Shown piece by piece: positions 1 to 5,235 of a DNA stretch of 9,518 nt. The notes below the pieces were generated by a model. The model saw only the letters and a program-made list of their open reading frames with translations. It did no database searches and was not told the origin of the DNA. The stretch lies in NCBI GenBank assembly GCA_958428675.1, contig CAUAGV010000057.1, positions 1 through 9,518 of the forward strand, in the 5' to 3' direction. Source of the DNA: an uncultured Collinsella sp. (lineage in GTDB: Bacteria; Actinomycetota; Coriobacteriia; Coriobacteriales; Coriobacteriaceae). Made by a program: the position numbers and the translations under genes. Each line of letters begins with the position of its first letter. The stretch's first letter is position 1.

Positions 1-1
1 A

Positions 2-34
2 CTCGGCCGTTCGGGTCAGGCGTGGCTGAATTGA
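2..34 (+). CDS. possible 3' end of an upstream gene (partial)
   Basis: The frame starting at base 2 is open from the window edge and stops at TGA 32-34, seven bases before a perfect terminator hairpin. It would encode only the last ten residues, LGRSGQAWLN. The terminator placement suggests that some plus-strand gene ends here. Frame 3 also ends nearby (27-29), so the frame choice is uncertain and no function can be given. Confidence 0.25.
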   Translation, partial: LGRSGQAWLN

Positions 35-41
35 ATTTGGT

Positions 42-73
42 GAATGAGGGCGCCGTTGGCGCCCTCATTCTTT
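42..73 (+). terminator. intrinsic terminator between convergent genes
   Basis: A perfect 13-bp stem (GAATGAGGGCGCC at 42-54, its complement at 58-70) with a 3-nt loop is followed by TTT at 71-73. The T-run is short. It follows the stem on the plus strand, so the hairpin mainly serves the upstream plus gene. It also begins two bases beyond the stop codon of the minus-strand AraC gene and could cap that transcript too, although no T-run follows in that direction. Confidence 0.7.
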
Positions 74-1076
74 ATAAATGTTGGGAGCGCCAGGTGGTGG
101 GGGTGGTGCCGGTGTGTTGCTTGAATGCTTGGGCGAAGGCGGCCTGCTGAGGGTAGCCTAGACGCTCTGCTACCTGCGCTATCGTAAGCGAGCTATCTGA
201 CAAAAGGTCCTGTGCTCGCTCCATACGGCGTCTGCGAATGTAGGCGCCCAGGGACTCGCCAGTTTGGGCCTTAAAGGTAGCGCATAGTTTGGAGCGGCTT
301 GTGTAGAGCCTCTCGGCCACCTCGTTGATACCCACACGTCTGCCTTTGTCGAGCGCGCGCTCAATCATTGCCGTTGCTTCTTCGGCAATGGTTATGCTGA
401 CGCGTGTGTCTGCCGCCTGCCGCGCCTGCTTGTGGGCCGCGCGCGAACAGGCGAGCTCCGCGACCATGGTCTCCACGATGCCTTGCATATAGACGTGTCC
501 GCCTACGGTGCGGGCGCGTTCCTCGTTAATCCGGCGCAGCGTGTGGCAGATGGCAGACGTCGCCTCCTCGTGCCATGACTCGGCAAACGCCTCAAAGACC
601 CCCGCGAACTCAGTGGGATAGCGGTGCTCCAGTTCCTCAAAATATCCAGGCAAAAAGAGCACCGAGCGCGAGTGATAAAGCTGTCCCGCAAGCAGCGGGC
701 TTAGTTCTTCGCCGCAGCTATCTTGGATAAAGCTGCACACGGCATTGTTTGGCCACGGTCCATGCAAGGGTTTAAGGTTCGCAGGCGTTATGCCAGCCTC
801 GGGCATGCATATAAGTGTGGGCGCGCTGACCTCGCTCACGCAGGCGTATGGCTCGGGTGTGTATTCGGCCAGGTACATATCGTGCGTCGGGGTAATGAAA
901 TGCTCCATGACGATGCAGGTGGGGGAGAGGGGCATGATCCATGCGCGGCCGTGCGCCCGGTCGTTTGCCACCTCGCCGGTAAAGACGGCGCCCTTGCCGG
1001 TAAGCTCCAGGCCAAACTGCTCAAACTGCGGTGCGTAGAGCTCGGTTATGTCGGTCGCTGCCCGCCGTATTTGCAA
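72..1076 (-). CDS. AraC/XylS-family transcriptional regulator (YbtA-like position)
   Basis: This 334-residue protein has a C-terminal AraC DNA-binding domain (about residues 228-330) with two helix-turn-helix units. HTH1 lies around 250-272 (GINEVAERLYTSRSKL) and HTH2 around 298-320 (LTIAQVAERLGY), followed by the conserved G-TP--WR end. The N-terminal 200 residues are a divergent ligand-sensing region, probably cupin-like at the start. No ATG is available near the N-terminus. The chosen start is TTG at 1074-1076, preceded by a purine-rich ribosome site (GGAAAGG, 7 nt before). The gene is divergent from the ABC pair, as ybtA is from ybtPQ in Yersinia, so it probably activates that operon in response to the imported chelate. 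A promoter with -35 TTGAGA and -10 TATCAT lies about 60 bp upstream. The direct repeats at 1070-1105 overlap its ribosome site and start codon, which suggests autoregulation. The family call is firm; target and ligand are inferred. Confidence 0.9.
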   Translation of the reverse strand: MQIRRAATDITELYAPQFEQFGLELTGKGAVFTGEVANDRAHGRAWIMPLSPTCIVMEHFITPTHDMYLAEYTPEPYACVSEVSAPTLICMPEAGITPANLKPLHGPWPNNAVCSFIQDSCGEELSPLLAGQLYHSRSVLFLPGYFEELEHRYPTEFAGVFEAFAESWHEEATSAICHTLRRINEERARTVGGHVYMQGIVETMVAELACSRAAHKQARQAADTRVSITIAEEATAMIERALDKGRRVGINEVAERLYTSRSKLCATFKAQTGESLGAYIRRRRMERAQDLLSDSSLTIAQVAERLGYPQQAAFAQAFKQHTGTTPTTWRSQHL

Positions 1077-1105
1077 AAGCGTCCCTTTCCTTTGCAGAAA
1101 CGTCC
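1070..1105. promoter_or_regulatory. two 15-bp direct repeats, probable AraC-regulator operator
   Basis: TTTGCAAAAGCGTCC (1070-1084) and TTTGCAGAAACGTCC (1091-1105) match at 13 of 15 bases and are offset by exactly 21 bp, two helical turns. AraC-family proteins commonly bind tandem direct repeats with this phasing, one HTH pair per repeat. The site sits about 50-85 bp upstream of the predicted ABC operon transcription start, a plausible activation position. It covers the translation start of the regulator itself. Confidence 0.55.
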
Positions 1106-1110
1106 ACGCC

Positions 1111-1128
1111 TGGCTCGATTGTGAGCCA
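1111..1128. repeat. 6-bp inverted repeat in the araC leader
   Basis: TGGCTC (1111-1116) and GAGCCA (1123-1128) are perfect complements around a 6-nt spacer. In the minus-strand transcript this could form a small hairpin in the 5' leader of the AraC gene. It overlaps the dyad at 1120-1137, so its existence may simply reflect that operator. Confidence 0.3.
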
Positions 1129-1147
1129 TGGCTAACATATCAATGAT
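1119..1147 (+). promoter_or_regulatory. predicted promoter of the ABC transporter operon
   Basis: A -35-like TTGTGA (1119-1124) and a -10-like AATGAT (1142-1147) are separated by 17 bp. Each matches the sigma-70 consensus at only 4 of 6 positions, which fits a promoter that needs an activator such as the divergent AraC protein. The -10 overlaps the -10 of the opposite promoter. The -35 lies within the dyad at 1120-1137. Confidence 0.35.
1120..1137. promoter_or_regulatory. 18-bp dyad operator, site A
   Basis: TGTGAGCCATGGCTAACA is symmetric at 8 of 9 base pairs (centre 1128/1129). Its core GTnAGCCATGGCTnAC recurs at 4846-4861 in front of the metal-ATPase operon. It covers the -35 of the ABC promoter and the predicted transcription start of the minus-strand araC promoter, a repressor-like position for both. 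The cognate regulator is not in the window. Confidence 0.45.
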
Positions 1148-1171
1148 AAGTTCATTACGGTTAACTCTCAA
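1143..1171 (-). promoter_or_regulatory. predicted promoter of the AraC regulator gene
   Basis: Read on the minus strand, TTGAGA (1166-1171) and TATCAT (1143-1148) each match the sigma-70 hexamers at 5 of 6 positions, with a 17-bp spacer. Transcription would start near 1136, giving a leader of about 60 nt before the TTG start. The two divergent promoters overlap, so their use may be mutually exclusive. Confidence 0.5.
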
Positions 1172-1190
1172 GCCGTTAGAAAGGAATCTC

Positions 1191-3017
1191 ATGGCAAAGG
1201 GATCAAAAAGGGAAGACGGCGGTATCGGCGAGCTGCTTGCATATGCCGACGACCGCAAATTCCTAACGTATTTGGGCATGGCTCTCTCGGCGCTCTCGCA
1301 GCTGCTGAGCTTTGGCCCGTACGTGTGCATTTGGCTTGTCGCGCGCGATCTGATCGCCGTGGCACCTAACTGGAGCGAAGCCTGCGACGTCGCGACGTAT
1401 GGCTGGTGGGCCGTGGGGTTTGCGCTGGCAAGCATCGTGGTCTATTTCATGGGGCTCATGTGCACGCACCTGTCTGCGTTTCGCTGCGCGTCCAATATCC
1501 GCAAGACTACGAGCGAGCATCTGCTTAAGCTACCGCTCGGCTACTTTGACACGCACGCCACCGGTGAGCTGCGCCGCATCGTAGACGGATGCGCCGCCTC
1601 CACCGAGACTCTGCTCGCGCATATGCTGCCCGATATCGCCGGCGCCACCGCCATGGTCGTGGGCCTGCTCGTGCTGCTTTTCGCCCTCGATTGGCGTTTG
1701 GGCGCGGCATGCCTTATCTCGGTAGTCGTTTCGCTTGGCGCCATGGCCACCATGATGGGCGGCAAAGGCGCCGAGTTCATGAAGGCCTACATGGGCGCGC
1801 TGGTCAAGATGAACAAGACCGGCACCGAATACGTACGCGGTATCCCCGTGGTCAAGGTATTTCAGCAGACGGTCTACTCCTTTAAGGCGTTCCACGACGC
1901 GATCGCCGAATACGCCGACATGGCGCAAAGCTATGCGGGCACGTTCTGCCGAGGTCCGCAGGTGCTCAACCTTACCGCGCTCAATGGCCTTGTGACATTC
2001 CTGTTGCCCGTGGCGTTGCTGTTGGCGCCGGGCGAGACAGACTTCGCGCACTTTATGGTCAACTTCGCGTTTTACGCGATATTTTCGGCCGTGGTGCCGA
2101 CGGCCATGACCAAGCTCATGTTTGTGGGCGAAGCGTTTCAGATGAGTGCCGACTCGCTGGCCCGCATCCGAAGCGTCATGGATTCCAAGCAGCTCTCCGT
2201 GCCTGCCCAGCCCAAGCACTCCGCCGGTAGCGCTGTGCGCTTTGAGGACGTGAGCTTTACCTACGAGGGTGCCGAAGCGCCTGCCGTCAACCATGCGAGC
2301 TTTAGCGTTTCCGCGGGTAGCACCCTCGCCCTGGTGGGTCCCTCGGGCGGCGGTAAGTCAACCTGCGCCAGCCTGATCCCGCGTTTTTGGGATGTTTCTT
2401 CGGGTCGAGTGCTCGTAGGCGGTGTGGACGTTCGCGATATGGATCCGCACGAGCTTATGGACCAGGTCGCCTTCGTGTTCCAGACCAACCAGCTGTTCCG
2501 GCAAACACTTGCCGATAACGTGCGCGCCTCCAAGCCTACGGCCACCGACGATGAAGTGCGTGCGGCCCTCTCCGCAGCTCAGTGCGACGACATTGTGGCC
2601 AAGCTCCCACAGGGCATCAATACCATGCTCGGTGCCGGCGGAGCATATCTTTCGGGCGGCGAGGTCCAGCGCGTGGCACTCGCCCGCGCGATCCTTAAAG
2701 ACGCGCCTATCGTGGTGCTCGATGAGGCCACGGCGTTTGCCGATCCCGAGAACGAGGCGCTCATCCAGCGCGCCTTTAGCAAGCTGGCGGCGGGTCGCAC
2801 GGTCATTATGATTGCGCACCGACTCTCGACTGTAGTGGGCGCAGACCAAATCGTGGTGCTCAACCAGGGTAGCGTGCAGGAGGCTGGCACTCATGCCGAG
2901 CTGCTGTCCCAAAACGGCCTGTACGCCAAGATGTGGGCCGAATACGAACAGGCCGCGAGCTGGAAAATCACTGCAGCGACCGCGGATGCCGCCGTCACGA
3001 AGGGAGGCGAGGCCTAA
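1191..3017 (+). CDS. ABC transporter, fused permease-ATPase half (YbtP/YbtQ-like), subunit 1
   Basis: This 608-residue half-transporter has a six-helix exporter-fold membrane domain (hydrophobic stretches near residues 24-51, 73-91, 148-186, 262-280 and 286-309) and then an ATPase domain. The ATPase shows an A-loop Tyr near 358, Walker A GPSGGGKS (383-390), Q-loop Gln 431, signature LSGGE (487-491), Walker B with catalytic Glu 512, and H-loop His 543. The D-loop reads AFADPEN instead of the common SALD, a variant I associate with siderophore-type importers of the YbtPQ/IrtAB kind. The start at 1191 is preferred because AAGGA lies 5 nt upstream. An in-frame ATG at 1128 adds 21 residues, lacks a ribosome site and falls inside the predicted operator. 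The gene probably forms a heterodimer with the next gene. Uptake of a metal chelate is inferred from the AraC neighbour; drug or peptide export cannot be excluded. Confidence 0.9.
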   Translation: MAKGSKREDGGIGELLAYADDRKFLTYLGMALSALSQLLSFGPYVCIWLVARDLIAVAPNWSEACDVATYGWWAVGFALASIVVYFMGLMCTHLSAFRCASNIRKTTSEHLLKLPLGYFDTHATGELRRIVDGCAASTETLLAHMLPDIAGATAMVVGLLVLLFALDWRLGAACLISVVVSLGAMATMMGGKGAEFMKAYMGALVKMNKTGTEYVRGIPVVKVFQQTVYSFKAFHDAIAEYADMAQSYAGTFCRGPQVLNLTALNGLVTFLLPVALLLAPGETDFAHFMVNFAFYAIFSAVVPTAMTKLMFVGEAFQMSADSLARIRSVMDSKQLSVPAQPKHSAGSAVRFEDVSFTYEGAEAPAVNHASFSVSAGSTLALVGPSGGGKSTCASLIPRFWDVSSGRVLVGGVDVRDMDPHELMDQVAFVFQTNQLFRQTLADNVRASKPTATDDEVRAALSAAQCDDIVAKLPQGINTMLGAGGAYLSGGEVQRVALARAILKDAPIVVLDEATAFADPENEALIQRAFSKLAAGRTVIMIAHRLSTVVGADQIVVLNQGSVQEAGTHAELLSQNGLYAKMWAEYEQAASWKITAATADAAVTKGGEA

Positions 3018-4775
3018 ATGTTCGCCTCATTCCAAAAGAAGTATTTCCTATCCGATAAAGGCGTCGCCGGCGTAAAACGCGGCATTTTCTGGACCACGCT
3101 CACCAATCTCATTACCATGGCCGGCATGGGCTTATTGTTCCTGGTCATGGCCGGTTTTGTCGAACATCTCGTCACCGGTGCCGACCTGCCGGATGCCCTG
3201 CCGATCGTGGGCGGCCTCCTGGTCTTTTTTGTGTTGCTCTTTGCCTCTAACTGGCAGCAGTATTACTACACCTACTGCATCTTTTACGAGGAGTGCGGTA
3301 AGCAGCGCATGGGGATTGCCGAGCGCTTGCGCAAACTGCCGTTGTCGTTTTTCGGCCGTCGTGATCTGGCCGATCTAACCGAAACCATCATGGGCGACGT
3401 TCAGGCCATGGAGCATGCCTACAGCCATGTGCTGGGAGAACTCTGGGGCGCCATCATTGCAAGCGCCATTGTGTTCGTGGCGTCGCTGTTCTTTTGCTGG
3501 CAGCTGGCGATCGCGGCGTTTTGGAGCGTGCCCGTGGCCTTTGCCGTGCTGTATCTGACACGCGGCCCCATGACTCCGGTGTTCGACCGCGTGCGCGCCG
3601 AGAAGGTCAAGGTCACCGAGGCGATCCAGGAGACGCTCGACTGCGTGCGCGAGATCCGCGCCACCAACCAGGAGGCCCATTATCTTGAGGGGCTCAACGC
3701 CGTGATCGATGCCGAGGAGCGCGAGACCACCAAAGGTGAGCTCGCCAACGGGCTTTTGGTCAACTCCGCCTTTGCCATCCTGCGCCTGGGGATTGCCACC
3801 ACGTTGGTCACGGGTACTGCGATGGTCGCCTCCGGCCAGGTCGACTTTTTGGTGATGTTTGCCTTCCTGCTCATGGTGAGCCGCATCTATGCACCCTTCG
3901 ATCAGGCACTGATGCTGATGTCCGAGCTGTTTGCCGCCGAGTCGTCGGCCAAGCGCATGCGCTCCATCATGGAAGAGCCTGTGGCGTGGGGCAGCGAGCA
4001 GTTTGAGCCCGTGGGCCATGACGTGGTGTTCGATCACGTGGCATTTGGCTATGGTGCGGGCGAGGACGGCCGCGCCGGCGAGAAAGTTCTTACCGATGTG
4101 AGCTTTACCGCCAAGGAAGGCGAAGTTACGGCGCTGGTCGGTCCTTCGGGTTCCGGTAAGTCTACGGTGAGCCGCCTGGCCGCGCGCTTTTGGGATGCCA
4201 CCGAAGGCACGGTCACCGTGGGTGGCGTGGATGTTGCGAGCGTTGATCCCGAGGTGCTGCTGCGTGATTACGCCATTGTGTTCCAAGACGTACTGCTTTT
4301 TGACGACACAGTGATGGGAAACATCCGCCTTGGCCGTCGCGATGCCACCGATGAGGAAGTGCTTGCTGCTGCGCGTGCCGCCAACTGCGACGAGTTCGTG
4401 AGCCGCATGCCGCAGGGCTATGACACTATGATTGGCGAGAACGGCTCTAAGCTGTCCGGCGGCGAGCGCCAGCGCATCTCCATCGCCCGCGCGCTGCTCA
4501 AAGATGCGCCGATTGTGTTGCTGGACGAGGCGACGGCGAGTTTGGATGTGGAGAACGAGACCGTGGTGCAGCAGGCGCTCTCCCGCCTGCTCGCAGGCAA
4601 GACAGTTATCGTGATCGCCCACCGTATGCGCACGGTAGAAAATGCCGATAAGATCGTTGTGCTCAAGGATGGTGTGGTTGCTGAACAGGGCACTCCGGCG
4701 CAGCTCAAGGCGGCAGGCGGAGAATTCGCCCGCATGGTTGCGCTGCAAAAGGAAGCGGCTGCCTGGCAGCTGTAG
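3018..4775 (+). CDS. ABC transporter, fused permease-ATPase half (YbtP/YbtQ-like), subunit 2
   Basis: This 585-residue partner subunit has the same layout: membrane helices near 25-50, 60-80, 138-180 and 245-300, then an ATPase domain. It shows Walker A GPSGSGKS (375-382), Q-loop Gln 423, signature LSGGE (479-483), Walker B IVLLDE (499-504), the canonical D-loop SLD (508-510) and H-loop His 535. Both nucleotide sites of the predicted heterodimer therefore keep their catalytic residues. The ATG follows the TAA of subunit 1 with no gap. A GGAGG ribosome site lies 9 nt upstream inside the preceding gene, so the two are translationally coupled and made in equal amounts. The protein sits in the cytoplasmic membrane. 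The substrate is not determined by sequence; a siderophore or metal chelate is the leading guess. Confidence 0.9.
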   Translation: MFASFQKKYFLSDKGVAGVKRGIFWTTLTNLITMAGMGLLFLVMAGFVEHLVTGADLPDALPIVGGLLVFFVLLFASNWQQYYYTYCIFYEECGKQRMGIAERLRKLPLSFFGRRDLADLTETIMGDVQAMEHAYSHVLGELWGAIIASAIVFVASLFFCWQLAIAAFWSVPVAFAVLYLTRGPMTPVFDRVRAEKVKVTEAIQETLDCVREIRATNQEAHYLEGLNAVIDAEERETTKGELANGLLVNSAFAILRLGIATTLVTGTAMVASGQVDFLVMFAFLLMVSRIYAPFDQALMLMSELFAAESSAKRMRSIMEEPVAWGSEQFEPVGHDVVFDHVAFGYGAGEDGRAGEKVLTDVSFTAKEGEVTALVGPSGSGKSTVSRLAARFWDATEGTVTVGGVDVASVDPEVLLRDYAIVFQDVLLFDDTVMGNIRLGRRDATDEEVLAAARAANCDEFVSRMPQGYDTMIGENGSKLSGGERQRISIARALLKDAPIVLLDEATASLDVENETVVQQALSRLLAGKTVIVIAHRMRTVENADKIVVLKDGVVAEQGTPAQLKAAGGEFARMVALQKEAAAWQL

Positions 4776-4776
4776 G

Positions 4777-4809
4777 AATGTGACAAAGGGACTGTCCCTT
4801 TGTCACATT
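4777..4809. repeat. 33-nt perfect hairpin, REP-like element or terminator
   Basis: AATGTGACAAAGGGA (4777-4791) and its exact complement (4795-4809) surround a CTG loop. It starts one base after the ABC operon stop codon. No T-run follows on either strand, so it is not a textbook intrinsic terminator. The style (a TGTGACAAAGGGAC arm with a GGGACnGTCCC centre) resembles dispersed palindromes in gut bacteria linked to IS200-like (REP-associated) transposases; that link is from memory and untested here. It abuts the -35 of the next operon and may both end transcription and insulate. Confidence 0.65.
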
Positions 4810-4836
4810 GACAATCGGTTACTCCGCATCGTTAAT
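4808..4836 (+). promoter_or_regulatory. predicted promoter of the metal-ATPase operon
   Basis: A perfect -35 TTGACA (4808-4813) is followed after 17 bp by GTTAAT (4831-4836), which matches the -10 consensus at 4 of 6 positions. Transcription would start near 4843, leaving a leader of about 130 nt before the DUF6110-like gene. The first two bases of the -35 are the last two bases of the upstream hairpin. Confidence 0.5.
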
Positions 4837-4843
4837 TTTCAAA

Positions 4844-4863
4844 AGGTTAGCCATGGCTGACCT
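4844..4863. promoter_or_regulatory. 20-bp dyad operator, site B
   Basis: AGGTTAGCCATGGCTGACCT is symmetric at 9 of 10 base pairs (centre 4853/4854). It shares the core GTnAGCCATGGCTnAC with site A at 1121-1136. It lies directly after the predicted transcription start, a repressor position. The outer parts AGGTTAG and CTGACCT resemble half-sites of the DtxR/IdeR iron box, but the gap between them is 6 bp rather than 1, so it is not a canonical box. Confidence 0.45.
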
Positions 4864-4930
4864 AGATAGTTGGATAAAATTGAGATATTTCAAAAGCGTG
4901 CTCGAGCAAACTTGTTTACTCGGGTGCTGA
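4853..4930 (+). CDS. possible 25-residue leader peptide ending in CLLGC
   Basis: An ATG inside site B opens a 25-codon frame, beginning MADLDSWIK and ending QTCLLGC, that stops at TGA 4928-4930. AAAAGG lies 6 nt before the ATG, but the predicted transcription start (near 4843) would leave only part of it on the mRNA. Two cysteines near the C-terminus, ahead of a metal-pump operon, would suit a metal-responsive leader peptide, and the stop codon sits in the TGAA loop of the hairpin at 4923-4936. The ATG belongs to the CCATGG core of the palindrome, so the frame may be accidental. Confidence 0.2.
   Translation: MADLDSWIKLRYFKSVLEQTCLLGC
4880..4893. promoter_or_regulatory. 14-bp imperfect palindrome in the ATPase leader
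   Basis: TTGAGATATTTCAA is symmetric except for one base pair. AT-rich dyads of this general type serve as operators for ArsR-family metal sensors, but no such regulator is in the window and the match is loose. It could also be chance in an AT-rich leader. Confidence 0.2.
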
Positions 4931-4956
4931 AGCACCATGCCGCGTCCAATGCGGCA
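4901..4956 (+). promoter_or_regulatory. structured leader: three consecutive hairpins before the DUF6110-like gene
   Basis: Hairpin 1 pairs 4901-4911 (CTCGAGCAAAC) with 4914-4924 (GTTTACTCGGG), with one mismatch and one G-U pair. Hairpin 2 is GGTGC-TGAA-GCACC within 4923-4936 and overlaps hairpin 1 by two bases, so the two compete slightly. Hairpin 3 pairs TGCCGC (4938-4943) with GCGGCA (4951-4956), ending just before the ribosome site GGGAG (4960-4964). The series could affect mRNA stability or translation; I recognise no known riboswitch class. Confidence 0.4.
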
Positions 4957-4971
4957 AAAGGGAGAAGCAAC

Positions 4972-5217
4972 ATGAAGAAGTCGACGTTCAATACCCTGCT
5001 TGTCGGTGGCGGTTTTCTGCTTGGCACGGCCGGCATCAAGCTGCTTACCAGCGCTCCGGTCAAGAATGCCTGCGTGCAGGGTATTGCGTGCGGTATGCGC
5101 ATCAAGAACGGCTACCAGGACATGGTCGAGCAGGCCAAGGCCAATGTCGATGACATGGTTGCCGAGGCTGCCTACATCACCCAGAGCGAGGCCGCCGCGG
5201 ACAACGCAGCCGAGTAG
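4972..5217 (+). CDS. small membrane protein, DUF6110-like, partner of the metal ATPase
   Basis: This 81-residue protein starts MKKSTFNTLL and has one predicted membrane helix at about residues 5-26, glycine-rich with a GGG at 12-14. It then has an amphipathic, charged C-terminal half ending in an Ala/Glu/Asp tail. The start at 4972 is supported by GGGAG 7 nt upstream; a longer frame reaching a TTG at 4870 has no ribosome site and runs through the leader hairpins. Size, N-terminal helix and position just before a P1B ATPase match the DUF6110 proteins I recall beside heavy-metal ATPases in anaerobic Gram-positives; no database check was possible. It ends 18 bp before the ATPase start and is clearly in the same operon. 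A role as regulatory or accessory subunit of the pump is inferred only from this pairing. Confidence 0.75.
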   Translation: MKKSTFNTLLVGGGFLLGTAGIKLLTSAPVKNACVQGIACGMRIKNGYQDMVEQAKANVDDMVAEAAYITQSEAAADNAAE

Positions 5218-5235
5218 CACTCCCAGGCATAAATA

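Noticed and set aside
1142..1157. AATGATAAGTTCATT as a Fur box
   Set aside because: It is a 5-bp inverted repeat only. It fits neither the 19-bp Fur nor the 7-1-7 pattern, and it coincides with the two -10 elements.
1128..1190. Upstream ATG that would extend ABC subunit 1 by 21 residues
   Set aside because: It has no ribosome site, and the ATG is part of the CCATGG core of a dyad over the predicted promoter. The ATG at 1191 has AAGGA at ideal spacing.
1530..2294. Minus-strand open frame (254 codons) opposite the first ABC gene
   Set aside because: It is a His/Gly-rich shadow of a clear coding frame.
3375..4748. Long minus-strand open frame (457 codons) opposite the second ABC gene
   Set aside because: It lies entirely antisense to a gene with all ABC motifs. 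Its translation is rich in His, Arg and Gly with no recognisable domain, which is typical of the mirror frame of GC-rich coding DNA.
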